This document shows, piece by piece, positions 26,451-35,049 of a DNA stretch of 64,000 bases. Every line of letters begins with the position of its first letter. Positions within the stretch are counted from its first letter, which is position 1. Under the pieces are notes generated by a model. That model did no database searches. It saw only the letters and a list, made by a program, of their open reading frames with translations, and was not told where the DNA came from. The stretch comes from Saprospiraceae bacterium (GTDB taxonomy: Bacteria > Bacteroidota > Bacteroidia > Chitinophagales > Saprospiraceae). The position numbers were made by a program, and so were the translations under genes. The stretch covers positions 343,501 through 407,500 of the forward strand of contig JADJJL010000003.1 of the NCBI GenBank assembly GCA_016710265.1. Reading direction: 5' to 3'.

Positions 26451-27080
26451 TTAATTCCCCTTAGTCCTATAAGGTAATTTTCGACTTGCATAGCTCATCA
26501 AATTCTCCACCAATCGGGCAGGAGAACTACCCACTGAACCAGAAACCGTGTGCTCAAAATTCCAAATCACGGATTTGGTTTTTCTGTCATAAATACCAAG
26601 GGTTACATCTGCTTCATTGGTCGAACCCCACACCCCTACCAAAAGACCAAGTGCGATGGCGCCTCCTTCAGACATAGGTTTTGACAATGCAAAGTTAGAA
26701 GTGATGATCGCGTCCACTTCTAACAATTCACAAATTTCATCTGGTGTCAACGGATTGCTTCCATAATGACCCGCCTTTTGTAATTTGACTTGGGTGGTTT
26801 CGATGTCTAAAATATTGACAGAAATTCTTCCTTGCATTTTACGTTTGAGCATCCAGTTGGAAATTTCCTGGTGAAAATTATTGGATTCGGTTTTTTGTTG
26901 TTCTTTTAGCGCAGCAGCATCTACTTTCTTTTGTGCAGAAATCGATACTTTAGGAGGAGCAATGGCAACGATTCTATGCGATGCCACACTTGCTTCCAAT
27001 TCGGGGCTTTTGTAAATTCTCGCGCAACTTGTAATTAAAATTGCAAGTAAAACAGCTGTAAAATGGATATTGATTTTCAT
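26451..27080 (-). CDS. Predicted lipoprotein of unknown function
   Basis: The 209-residue protein has a lipoprotein signal (MKINIHFTAVLLAILITSC, lipobox ITSC). The mature part begins with a conserved-looking beta strand (RIVAIAPPKVSIS) and a Gln/Lys helix. The segment LLEVDAIITSNFALSKPMSEGGAIALGLLVGV and the strand ADVTLGIYDRKTKSVIWNFEHTVSG follow. This alternation resembles CsgG/GNA1162-like periplasmic domains that sense or assemble at the outer membrane, but I cannot place it firmly. A TAnnTTTG box at 27099-27106 supports the ATG at 27080. Confidence 0.7.
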   Translation of the reverse strand: MKINIHFTAVLLAILITSCARIYKSPELEASVASHRIVAIAPPKVSISAQKKVDAAALKEQQKTESNNFHQEISNWMLKRKMQGRISVNILDIETTQVKLQKAGHYGSNPLTPDEICELLEVDAIITSNFALSKPMSEGGAIALGLLVGVWGSTNEADVTLGIYDRKTKSVIWNFEHTVSGSVGSSPARLVENLMSYASRKLPYRTKGN

Positions 27081-27098
27081 ATTTAATTAAAATTTTTA

Positions 27099-27106
27099 CA
27101 AAGGTA
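27099..27106 (-). promoter_or_regulatory. Bacteroidota -7 box for the 26451-27080 lipoprotein gene
   Basis: The minus strand reads TACCTTTG, an exact TAnnTTTG match 18 bases before the ATG. No TTG is seen at the ideal spacing. Confidence 0.4.
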
Positions 27107-27225
27107 AAGTATTCAATATGGATCGTGATAAATGTTAAATGAAATAAATAAATCTTAAACGAAAATGAGATCCAAGGAATTGCCGTTGCAATTTAATATT
27201 CAAAAATTTAAGATTTTATTTTTTT

Positions 27226-28761
27226 TTAAAATTCAAATTTAATGCCTTGTGCTAAACTTGGTTTATCGCTATAACTGATCGTATTTGTCTGACGTCTCAT
27301 ATAGGCTTTCCACGCATCAGAACCAGATTCTCTACCGCCACCAGTTTCTTTTTCTCCACCAAAAGCGCCTCCTATTTCTGCCCCGGAAGTACCAATGTTG
27401 ACGTTGGCAATGCCACAATCTGATCCGTCAGCTGATAAAAATTTTTCAGCTTCTTTTAAGTTTTCTGTCATGATGGCCGAAGATAAACCCTGAGGTACAT
27501 TGTTCTGTATTCTAATGGCTTCATCCAGATCTTTATATTTAAGTAGATATAAAATAGGGGCAAATGTTTCGTGGCTTACAACAGGCATGTCTTGTTGTAC
27601 CTCCGCAATACAGGGTTGTACATAACATCCGCTTGTATATTCAGGACCATCCAGCACAGCTGCTTCAATTAAAAAACTTCCCCCTTCTTCTTTTATTTTT
27701 TGGACAGATTCAAGATAAAGTCGGACAGCATCCTGGTCAATCAATGGTCCTACGTGGTTGGATTCATCCAATGGATTTCCAATGCGGAGCTGACTGTAAG
27801 CTTGTTTTAATACATCACATACTTGATTATAAATAGCTTCATGGATGATCAATCTTCTCGTTGACGTGCATCGTTGTCCTGCTGTACCAACAGCACCAAA
27901 AACGATGGCGGGTAGAACCTGTTTGAGATTGGCTGATGCGCTTATGATGACGGCATTGTTGCCACCCAATTCTAAAATACTTTTTCCAAATCTTTCTGCT
28001 ACGGTCATACCAACGGACTTGCCCATGCGTGTAGATCCTGTGGCGGATACCAGAGGAATTCTATGATCCTTACAAATCCATTGACCAACATCAACAGATC
28101 CATTTACTAAAATTGAAAGCCCGGAAGGTAGGTTTTGTTCGCGGATTAATTCTGCTGTCATTTTCTGTACTGCAATTCCGCAAAGTGGTGTTTTTTCGGA
28201 AGGTTTCCAGATTACCGTATTTCCACAGACCCAGGCCAAAGCTGCGTTCCAGGACCAAACTGCCACTGGAAAGTTGAATGCTGAAATAACACCAACCACT
28301 CCAAGTGGATGCCATTGTTCATACATGCGGTGATCGGGTCTTTCTGAATGCATGGTCAAGCCATAAAGTTGACGACTTAAGCCAACTGCAAAATCGCAGA
28401 TATCGATCATTTCTTGTACTTCCCCAAGTCCTTCTTGATATGATTTTCCCATTTCATAGGAAACGAGTGCACCCAATGATTCTTTATTTTCTCTTAACTT
28501 ATTTCCTAACAATCTGACAAATTCACCTCTTTTTGGGGCCGGAATTTTTCTCCAAATGATGAAAGCTTGATGAGCTTCGTCCACTAGTTGATCAAATTCT
28601 TCTCTGGACGTAATGCTAACTTCTCCAATTTTTTGTCCATTCACAGGTGAATGGCTGACTATAGAATTTGTAGAGGTTTGAGCTGTGACCAATAGAGACG
28701 ACAAGCTTCCGGCCTCGAAGGATTTTAACCCCAGAGCGCTCATACATTGTGATATATTCAT
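27226..28761 (-). CDS. amaB: ALDH7-family dehydrogenase, probable piperideine-6-carboxylate dehydrogenase
   Basis: The 511-residue protein is an aldehyde dehydrogenase of the antiquitin/ALDH7 type. This family oxidises 2-aminoadipate semialdehyde (in equilibrium with piperideine-6-carboxylate) to 2-aminoadipate with NAD+ in lysine breakdown. Seen directly are the cofactor-binding segments ISAFNFPVAVWSWN and NTVIWKPSEKTP, the general base Glu264 in LELGGNNAV, and the nucleophile Cys298 in GQRCTSTRR. ALDH7 hallmarks include ALVSYEMGKSYQEGLGEVQEMID and GGEKETGGGRESGSDAWKAYMRR near the end. The gene begins two bases after the stop of the exported carboxypeptidase gene, so both are likely one transcript. 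Other semialdehyde substrates remain possible. Confidence 0.85.
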   Translation of the reverse strand: MNISQCMSALGLKSFEAGSLSSLLVTAQTSTNSIVSHSPVNGQKIGEVSITSREEFDQLVDEAHQAFIIWRKIPAPKRGEFVRLLGNKLRENKESLGALVSYEMGKSYQEGLGEVQEMIDICDFAVGLSRQLYGLTMHSERPDHRMYEQWHPLGVVGVISAFNFPVAVWSWNAALAWVCGNTVIWKPSEKTPLCGIAVQKMTAELIREQNLPSGLSILVNGSVDVGQWICKDHRIPLVSATGSTRMGKSVGMTVAERFGKSILELGGNNAVIISASANLKQVLPAIVFGAVGTAGQRCTSTRRLIIHEAIYNQVCDVLKQAYSQLRIGNPLDESNHVGPLIDQDAVRLYLESVQKIKEEGGSFLIEAAVLDGPEYTSGCYVQPCIAEVQQDMPVVSHETFAPILYLLKYKDLDEAIRIQNNVPQGLSSAIMTENLKEAEKFLSADGSDCGIANVNIGTSGAEIGGAFGGEKETGGGRESGSDAWKAYMRRQTNTISYSDKPSLAQGIKFEF

Positions 28762-28763
28762 GA

Positions 28764-31079
28764 TTATCGGATTGTAAGTTTGTGGATCAGAGTCTCGCCA
28801 TCGCCTCTGATCAACTGAATAAAGTAAAGTCCCGTTGGCAAAGTTGGTAATTCTAATTGATACTGGTCGGTAGACTGGTTGTTGATTTTTAATTTGGTTC
28901 TTAAACCATCCAATCCCATGATATAAAACTGATCACCGGTTTTGGTTTCTCCGTTCATCGTAATTTGATCTAGGGCAGGTTGAGGATAAATTGTAAACGG
29001 AAAATCATTCGACGTTAATTCATTGGATCCATTTATGAGATCAGAATAAATACGGATATCATCAATGTAAAATCCATCTCTTTTATTCGGACTAAAATTA
29101 GTTGCTACAAAAAGCTGCAAAAATATTTTTTTACCAATCCATGGTTTGAGATCTAAGTATTCTGAAATCCAATAATTTTGTAGTCCTGTGTACACGGGTT
29201 TATCTAAATCCTGAAAGGATGACCCTAATACGGTGTATTGCCCACACAAAGGAAAATAACTGACTCCATCTTCTGATATTTTTATTTGAGCAAAATCTAC
29301 CTCAGGATCTAAATCCCATTTTGCTCTAAATGAAAGTTTTGCTTCCCGAGCCGAGGTTAAATCGATCGAAGTTTGGGTTCTCATTTTTATTTCCCTTGAT
29401 TCTTTTATCTCGGAAAGTGGAGAATCTGTAAACGATGAGGGAGACGAAGTAAAACTTTCTGAAGTGGTAGAGAGGCTAGGGCCACCGCTACTAATCCACT
29501 GACTCATGTTGTCACAATTTTCTTCCCAAATCGGATTTCCCAAATAAACTTTATCAAGGTCTATTTTTTGGATATAATCTCCGGTCTGTAAACTTAATTG
29601 GATATGAACTTGATCTCCATATTTTGCAATGGGAGACCATTGAAAAGGTATATGTAAAATTTGATCAGCGCCTGCAGACATTTTGAAAGCGGGTGGCAAA
29701 TTCATTGTAAATAATTGTGACTGATCAATATTGGCTTGAAGGTTAATCAATTCATCTTCCAAACCAGTTCTTCGCACTAAAATATCCAAATTTCCATCCC
29801 GATTTTCCAAAACTGTGGGGCTGACATCGAATATTTGGGCACATGCTCCTGCGTTCCAGGCAGACATAAAATTCATGTATTGTGTGGACTCATTTAGGCG
29901 GGTAATGTCTCTGCGATCGGGCCAAAATGCATATCCAACTTCAGGTGTAAATGCAAATATTTTTTGATCTCCGTACATCCAATCGTCTGAAACTCCATTG
30001 ACTTCATAATTTAAAGTATTGTAGGTCGTACCCACTCTAAATTTGTTGTAAAGTGTAAACTGTCTGGCCATAGCCATATAAGCGATTGAATCTTGTGTTG
30101 GCAAGTTGTTGTATCCCCAGGGCACAATTAAAATATTGCCGTGGGAATGATAATTCATTGCAATTTTAAAATTGCGACTTTCGCAAAAGTATTTCACCGC
30201 TTGTGTTTCCACTTCAGAAAATGCTGAAGTTCCTCTAAAAACTTCAGAATCTGAATCAGCTGAGGAACCTTCATCATTAAAAGCCCATTCAAATCCGTAA
30301 TTTCTATTTAAATCAACCCCAATTCCATCATTGAGATTTTTTCTATTTTTTCTCCAAAATCCATTTCCGGATGGGTTGGTGGTTTGATTGTAAAAATATC
30401 CATCCGGATTTACACAGGGTACAAAATACATAGCCCTAGAATCCACCAGTCTTTTTACTTCAGGATCCTTATTGTAATTTTCCAAAAGATACCACATGTA
30501 ATACAGCATTTGTGACATGCTGATAGGCTCTCTGGCATGGTGTAAGGCGGTGTATAATATTTCTGGTTCCGGTTCGTCGATCGCAGGATTGTCAGAAATT
30601 TTTACATAATAAATGGGGCGACCTTCCTGGGTTAAAAAGCTAGCAATTCTATTCTTTTTGGAAATCAGATTGGGGTATAACTCTGACATCAAATCCAAAG
30701 ATTCATAAATTTCTACCAAAGTGGGGAAGCCGCTCATAGAACCGAAAAGATATTCTACCGGTAATTTATAAACAGGAGGGTTGATTAAAAAACTATCACA
30801 TGGATCAGCAGTTCTAGATTCAATCAGTATTTGATTAGGGACTATTTCTGGAAAAAAACCATGTTGAACCAAATTATCAAATTCGTCATGGGTAAAATCG
30901 CCAATAAATTCTTCCCCGGGTTTGTACAAACCATGGTCAAAAGCCAGACCTGTTTTTTGTAGATCTTGAATGCTCTTTCCCTGAAGCGGAATTCTTAATT
31001 TATGCCAATGGGTCTGAGCATTGCTCGGGAAAATAATAAATAATAATAATACAGATATAACCAGTAGTTGAGACCTCAT
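28764..31079 (-). CDS. Exported M14 zinc carboxypeptidase with T9SS type A sorting domain
   Basis: The ATG at 31079 starts a signal peptide (MRSQLLVISVLLLFIIFPSNAQ), giving 771 residues; a longer upstream frame would cross the promoter and rnhB. The M14 domain has zinc ligands H181 and E184 (HHARE) and H311 (NYHSHG), substrate Arg259 (DLNRNYG) and catalytic Glu380 (FTPEVG). A jelly-roll-like domain at about residues 500-690 (FYIDDIRIYSD) resembles MAM or immune-inhibitor-A modules. The C-terminus (IYPQPALDQITM ... GLYFIQLIRGDGETLIHKLTIR) is a type A sorting domain. It should trim C-terminal residues from peptides outside the cell. Specificity for basic or other residues cannot be read. The ALDH7 gene follows after two bases. 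Confidence 0.88.
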   Translation of the reverse strand: MRSQLLVISVLLLFIIFPSNAQTHWHKLRIPLQGKSIQDLQKTGLAFDHGLYKPGEEFIGDFTHDEFDNLVQHGFFPEIVPNQILIESRTADPCDSFLINPPVYKLPVEYLFGSMSGFPTLVEIYESLDLMSELYPNLISKKNRIASFLTQEGRPIYYVKISDNPAIDEPEPEILYTALHHAREPISMSQMLYYMWYLLENYNKDPEVKRLVDSRAMYFVPCVNPDGYFYNQTTNPSGNGFWRKNRKNLNDGIGVDLNRNYGFEWAFNDEGSSADSDSEVFRGTSAFSEVETQAVKYFCESRNFKIAMNYHSHGNILIVPWGYNNLPTQDSIAYMAMARQFTLYNKFRVGTTYNTLNYEVNGVSDDWMYGDQKIFAFTPEVGYAFWPDRRDITRLNESTQYMNFMSAWNAGACAQIFDVSPTVLENRDGNLDILVRRTGLEDELINLQANIDQSQLFTMNLPPAFKMSAGADQILHIPFQWSPIAKYGDQVHIQLSLQTGDYIQKIDLDKVYLGNPIWEENCDNMSQWISSGGPSLSTTSESFTSSPSSFTDSPLSEIKESREIKMRTQTSIDLTSAREAKLSFRAKWDLDPEVDFAQIKISEDGVSYFPLCGQYTVLGSSFQDLDKPVYTGLQNYWISEYLDLKPWIGKKIFLQLFVATNFSPNKRDGFYIDDIRIYSDLINGSNELTSNDFPFTIYPQPALDQITMNGETKTGDQFYIMGLDGLRTKLKINNQSTDQYQLELPTLPTGLYFIQLIRGDGETLIHKLTIR

Positions 31080-31097
31080 CAGGAATAGGTAATTTTG
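31068..31097 (+). promoter_or_regulatory. Complete Bacteroidota promoter of rnhB
   Basis: TTG (31068-31070) is followed by exactly 19 bases and then TAATTTTG (31090-31097), a full match to TTG-N19-TAnnTTTG. The -33 element lies inside the first codons of the divergent carboxypeptidase gene. Confidence 0.6.
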
Positions 31098-31102
31098 CAG
31101 CG

Positions 31103-31110
31103 CAAAGATA
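31103..31110 (-). promoter_or_regulatory. -7 box of the exported carboxypeptidase gene
   Basis: The minus strand reads TATCTTTG, an exact match 23 bases before the ATG at 31079. It lies only five bases from the rnhB -7 box, so the two polymerase sites overlap. Confidence 0.5.
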
Positions 31111-31129
31111 GAAAGATTAAGAAGATTTA

Positions 31130-31741
31130 ATGATAAAATTGAGATCATATTATAAAAAAAATCAATATGAAGCTGGTTGTGATGAAGCTGGACGTGGTTG
31201 TTTAGCGGGTCCTGTCATTGCGGCTGCGGTGATTCTCGATCCTTCAAAGCCTATCCGCAATTTGCAAGATAGTAAGAAATTATCAGAAAATCAACGACTT
31301 AAACTGCGAGATGAAATATTTGAAAAGGCTTTGGCCTGGTCTATTCAAGCCCAATCTCCATCTGAAATTGACAAGTACAACATTTTGCAGGCAAGTCTTA
31401 GAGCGATGGCACTTTGTGTCCAAAAGCTAACAATGGTCCCGGCACTAATACTCGTGGATGGAAATAAACAGATTCCGATCGCCCACATTCCCCAACTGGC
31501 CATTGTCAAAGGCGACGGAAAATATCAGTGCATTGCTGCAGCGTCTATTTTAGCCAAAACCCACCGTGATGAATTAATGTTGGAGCTTCATCAAGAATTT
31601 GAGGGCTATGGATGGAGGGAAAACAAGGGATACCCCACCATATTTCATAGGGAAGCCATTAAAACCCTTGGCTTAAGTCCTCATCACCGCAGATCTTTTA
31701 AATGTTTTGATCTGAATCCACAAAAACTACTTTTTCCATGA
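31130..31741 (+). CDS. rnhB: Ribonuclease HII
   Basis: The enzyme cleaves RNA in RNA-DNA hybrids and starts removal of misincorporated ribonucleotides. The 203-residue protein has the catalytic motif YEAGCDEAGRG (D18, E19), a third Asp in LILVDGNKQIP (D110), and the family segments VKGDGKYQCIAAASILAKTHRD and GYGWRENKGYPT. Length is normal. The ATG at 31130 follows a full promoter at 31068-31097. Its TGA stop overlaps the ATG of the next gene by four bases, implying translational coupling. Confidence 0.95.
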   Translation: MIKLRSYYKKNQYEAGCDEAGRGCLAGPVIAAAVILDPSKPIRNLQDSKKLSENQRLKLRDEIFEKALAWSIQAQSPSEIDKYNILQASLRAMALCVQKLTMVPALILVDGNKQIPIAHIPQLAIVKGDGKYQCIAAASILAKTHRDELMLELHQEFEGYGWRENKGYPTIFHREAIKTLGLSPHHRRSFKCFDLNPQKLLFP

Positions 31742-32235
31742 TCAATCAAGCTTTGTTATTTGCTTTTCCGGTTTTTGACATCACCATTGCAAGATACCTT
31801 GCAGCACGAGGTGTAGATTATTTAGGCATTGATCTAGACCAATTGGACCAGTTACAGGCAGATCGCTTAATTGCCCAATTAAGGGAATGGACTTCGGGAC
31901 CTTTGTTGGTGGGCATTTCTTCAGATTATGAAAAAGTGGAAATATTTAGATCTTATCAAAGCCTTGATGAAGTTTTATTTTGGGATAAAAATTCGACAAT
32001 AAGTATTCCTGATTTAAAAACACCTCAAGCTGTCAAAATATCTGCAAGAATAAGCCCATCGCTTCCTACGGATTTGGACCAGGCTGCAAAAACGATATTA
32101 AATATTCAAAATTTACAAAATTTTAAATTGACCCAATCCTGCTTAGGTTATCTTTTTAATCCTGGTCGTGAAACGCAAACCGGAATTTTTGATTTTGATG
32201 AATTAGAAGCTTTTTTAGATGGTTTAGAGAATTAA
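31738..32235 (+). CDS. Small TIM-barrel-like protein, distantly TrpF-like, unknown function
   Basis: The 165-residue protein overlaps the end of rnhB (ATGA overlap), so the two are coupled. The N-terminal pattern FDITIARYLAARGVDYLGIDLD resembles the first beta-alpha unit and Asp-containing second strand of phosphoribosylanthranilate isomerase-type barrels. The product is too short for a full barrel (TrpF is about 200 residues) and lacks the CG motif of TrpF, so enzymatic activity is doubtful. I do not recognise the family; a degenerate or half-barrel protein is a fair description. Confidence 0.6.
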   Translation: MINQALLFAFPVFDITIARYLAARGVDYLGIDLDQLDQLQADRLIAQLREWTSGPLLVGISSDYEKVEIFRSYQSLDEVLFWDKNSTISIPDLKTPQAVKISARISPSLPTDLDQAAKTILNIQNLQNFKLTQSCLGYLFNPGRETQTGIFDFDELEAFLDGLEN

Positions 32236-32984
32236 TCTCTGCTGGAAATTTTGGAAAGTAATCGAAGCATTTCAATGTACAACCAAATCAAAGTCACCCA
32301 AAGACCCATGGCGGCATACCATTCGTAATGTTTGGCTAGTCCGGCTTCTTCTCCTTTTTCAAAGAAATCAAAATCGAGCATCAAATTGAAAGCGGCAATT
32401 CCTACGACCAATAGACTAAAACCTATCCCAAAAAATCCATTTCCATGAATGAATGGAACCTGAATGCTAAAGAAGCTTAATATCAAAGTAATTAAATAAA
32501 CAACCGCAATGGCTGCAGTCGCACCAATGATAATGGAACGGAAAGTCTGATTAACTTTGATGATTCCAGTTTTAAAAAGAAATAGCATCAGAAAGAAAAG
32601 TGCGATGGTCAAACTGGATGCATGAAAGACAATGCCATTGTACAAGGAGGCATAATACCAAGAAATGGTTCCTACAAACAAACCTTCCAAAAGTGCATAG
32701 GTGGGGGCAAGCCAGCCGGACCACTGGGGTCTGAAGGCCGATGCAATCACACAAACTAGTCCGCCGATCATACCTACCCATAAGAAAATCATATTGGGCA
32801 TCATCCAAGCAATGGCTGCTGTGATCAATAAAAGCGCTCCCATAATGAGAGATTTATTGATGGCACCTGCCACACTCATTCTTTCAGAAATATCCAGCGT
32901 TTGATTTTGGCTGTTTTCAAGAATAGAAGGCCTTAACATAGGGCTTGAACCTGTGCGTGTAGAAAACATATTTTTGATAGACAT
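32232..32984 (-). CDS. Bax inhibitor-1/YccA-family membrane protein
   Basis: The ATG at 32984 is chosen because a -7 box (33009-33016) overlaps the longer TTG start at 33011; the protein is then 250 residues. About seven hydrophobic helices are visible (for example ALLLITAAIAWMMPNMIFLWVG, SFFSIQVPFIHGNGFFGIGFS and AAMGLWVTLIWLYIEMLRLL). The segment MLDFDFFEKGEEAGLAKHYEWYAAMGL is typical of the bacterial BI-1/YccA subgroup that has the 'Bax1-I' domain. Some relatives act as pH-gated calcium leak channels; the role here is unknown. It is convergent with the rnhB pair, overlapping the previous stop by four bases. Confidence 0.85.
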   Translation of the reverse strand: MSIKNMFSTRTGSSPMLRPSILENSQNQTLDISERMSVAGAINKSLIMGALLLITAAIAWMMPNMIFLWVGMIGGLVCVIASAFRPQWSGWLAPTYALLEGLFVGTISWYYASLYNGIVFHASSLTIALFFLMLFLFKTGIIKVNQTFRSIIIGATAAIAVVYLITLILSFFSIQVPFIHGNGFFGIGFSLLVVGIAAFNLMLDFDFFEKGEEAGLAKHYEWYAAMGLWVTLIWLYIEMLRLLSKISSRD

Positions 32985-33008
32985 TTTGTGGGGTATTTGA
33001 TTTAATGA

Positions 33009-33016
33009 CAAATATA
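33009..33016 (-). promoter_or_regulatory. -7 box that fixes the start of the Bax-inhibitor-1 gene
   Basis: The minus strand reads TATATTTG, matching TAnnTTTG. It covers the upstream TTG at 33011, so translation most likely begins at ATG 32984, 25 bases downstream. Confidence 0.5.
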
Positions 33017-33164
33017 ATCTATTTTTTAAAAGAGTTAATTTTTAATAAGAATTGGTCACAATGAAGCCAATTCCTCATAAAAACACTTTTATAAAAAAAC
33101 TGGTTCATTATTTAAAGAAAGTGGTTTTTTAACTATAAATGTGTTCAAATTACAAGTAAAATAC

Positions 33165-34442
33165 TTATCCGCCTACCACCAAAAACCATATGCAACCGGC
33201 GATAAACCCCAATGCGGCCAATCCTCCGATTTTTTTGAGATACCAAATAAAATCAATATTTTCCATTCCCATAGCGGCAATACCTGCCGCAGAACCTATG
33301 ATGAGCATAGAACCTCCGGTTCCTGCAGAATAAGCAATAAAATGCCAGAATTCATGGTCTTTTGGTAATTCAAACATACCCATGGAAGCTGCCACCAAAG
33401 GAACGTTATCGATAACAGCAGATAAAACACCCAAAACTATAGCGACATAGTCTTTATGGCCCAAAAAGTGGTCAAGTTGAGTGGCCATCGAACTTAAAAT
33501 TCCTGCGGTGTCCAATGCAGATACAGCAGTTAGAACGCCAAAGAAGAAAAGGATTCCGGGAATCTCAATTTTGGACAAAGCATATCTGGCAGTTAATTTG
33601 TATTTGTCTTCGTGGGTAAAAACGTCCACTTTAGGATCTACAAATTCTGATATCAGCCAAACAACTGCTAATGCAAACATCATCCCCAAATAGGGAGGAA
33701 GATGGGTCAGTGTTTTAAAAACTGGGACTGATATTAAAGCTAAAAATCCGGTGATCAGCATAATTCTACTAGATCCTAGTTTGACATTTTCGGATTTATC
33801 TTCCGGTGGATTTATATTTCCTTTAAATTGATTTGTAAAAAGTAATGCTGTAAACATCGGTACCAATAAACAGATGACCGAGGGAAAAAATACGAACTTA
33901 ATTAATTCTTCAGTACTCACTTTAGCACCAATCCACAACATAGTGGTGGTTACATCACCCAATGGAGACCAAGCTCCACCTGCATTGGCAGCGATGATGG
34001 TAAATCCAGCGTACCATTTTCTGGATTCTGCGTTTGGAATTAGCTTTCTAACCAAAGATACCATCACAATGGTAGTCGTTAAATTATCCAATAGGGCAGA
34101 TAGGAAGAAGGCAATAAAGCAAACAAGAATCAGAAGTGTACTTTTTTTACTACTCGTAATTAATTCAGATAAAATATTAAATCCTTTGTGAGAATCTACC
34201 AATTCAACAATCGTCATGGCGCCAATCAGAAATAAAAGAATTTGTGCAATTTCGCCCAGATGGTGCGCGACCAATTCAGAAGGTTCTGATCCTGCTTGAA
34301 TGGTTTCATGGTGAATGGCGATAATGACCCAACAAATGACGCCCGTAAATATGGCTGAAACTGCTTTATCAATTTTTAATGGATGTTCCAGGACAATCAT
34401 GATATATCCTAAAACAAATGTAACGATCATAGAAATTAACAT
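33165..34442 (-). CDS. nhaD: NhaD-type sodium/proton antiporter
   Basis: The 425-residue membrane protein belongs to the ion transporter superfamily branch of NhaD, which expels Na+ in exchange for H+. Diagnostic stretches are SALLDNLTTTIVMVSLVRKLIP, FTIIAANAGGAWSPLGDVTTTMLW and the C-terminal VLGVLSAVIDNVPLVAASMGMFEL plus SAGTGGSMLIIGSAAGIAAMG. These hold the conserved Asp/Asn and Gly residues of the inverted-repeat core. About 12 hydrophobic helices are seen. It follows the universal stress gene and a small hypothetical gene on the same strand, which may be one salt- or stress-linked transcript (inference). Confidence 0.9.
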   Translation of the reverse strand: MLISMIVTFVLGYIMIVLEHPLKIDKAVSAIFTGVICWVIIAIHHETIQAGSEPSELVAHHLGEIAQILLFLIGAMTIVELVDSHKGFNILSELITSSKKSTLLILVCFIAFFLSALLDNLTTTIVMVSLVRKLIPNAESRKWYAGFTIIAANAGGAWSPLGDVTTTMLWIGAKVSTEELIKFVFFPSVICLLVPMFTALLFTNQFKGNINPPEDKSENVKLGSSRIMLITGFLALISVPVFKTLTHLPPYLGMMFALAVVWLISEFVDPKVDVFTHEDKYKLTARYALSKIEIPGILFFFGVLTAVSALDTAGILSSMATQLDHFLGHKDYVAIVLGVLSAVIDNVPLVAASMGMFELPKDHEFWHFIAYSAGTGGSMLIIGSAAGIAAMGMENIDFIWYLKKIGGLAALGFIAGCIWFLVVGG

Positions 34443-34544
34443 GGCCTATAGAATTTTCTTTAAAAATCAAATCAACTCCTTTTTCATGGCGTTTGATTTA
34501 GAAATAAATTTAAATGAAGGCGCAAGGTAGGAATTCTAGAGAAA

Positions 34545-35039
34545 TCAATCAAATGCTTTCAATAAAAGTTGCGAAGTTCTAAGAAACTTAGGAGGTAGAT
34601 TAGAAATAAAGTTAATAATGAATGGATTAGGACTAACTGAGATGTTCCCTGTTATAAGCATCTTCGTTTTCACGAATGTCTTTAATAAAGGATTCAGCTT
34701 CTGTATTTTGTTTTCCAATGTCCAATCGTCAGTTACAGTGGTTTCTATCCATACCTTTCCTGAACGTCTAAACACCTGTGCAAAAAGTCCAAACTTTTCC
34801 AACATTTCTTTTTCCAAATGCGCAACTTTTGTATGTTCATCGATGATTAATTCACCAATAGAATGAACAGATCTGCTTTCACCGATAGTTACATCGGTCG
34901 GAATCATGTTTTCTTTTTTGGATCCTGTAAATTTCTTATGGGGTTTCGTAAAAAATTCAATTTTCAGGTATGGGAATTTTTTTGAAAACTGATCTTTAAT
35001 TTCCTCAATGGTCAAAGAATCTTTAATCGAAATTTTCAT
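34545..35039 (-). CDS. Conserved-looking hypothetical cytoplasmic protein
   Basis: The 164-residue protein lacks a signal peptide and membrane helices until its end, where ISVSPNPFIINFISNLPPKFL is mildly hydrophobic. It begins with a ubiquitin-like strand-helix (MKISIKDSLTIEEIKDQFSKKFPYLKIEFF). A central segment TVTDDWTLENKIQKLN is followed by basic residues. I do not recognise a domain. It starts ten bases after the universal stress gene stop, so a shared transcript and a stress-related role are plausible, with nhaD 102 bases further on. Confidence 0.65.
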   Translation of the reverse strand: MKISIKDSLTIEEIKDQFSKKFPYLKIEFFTKPHKKFTGSKKENMIPTDVTIGESRSVHSIGELIIDEHTKVAHLEKEMLEKFGLFAQVFRRSGKVWIETTVTDDWTLENKIQKLNPLLKTFVKTKMLITGNISVSPNPFIINFISNLPPKFLRTSQLLLKAFD

Positions 35040-35049
35040 ATCAGGTGGT

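Noticed and set aside
34467..34487. Seven-codon leader peptide upstream of nhaD (minus strand)
   Set aside because: No regulatory codon run and no alternative hairpins; short chance ATG in the leader.
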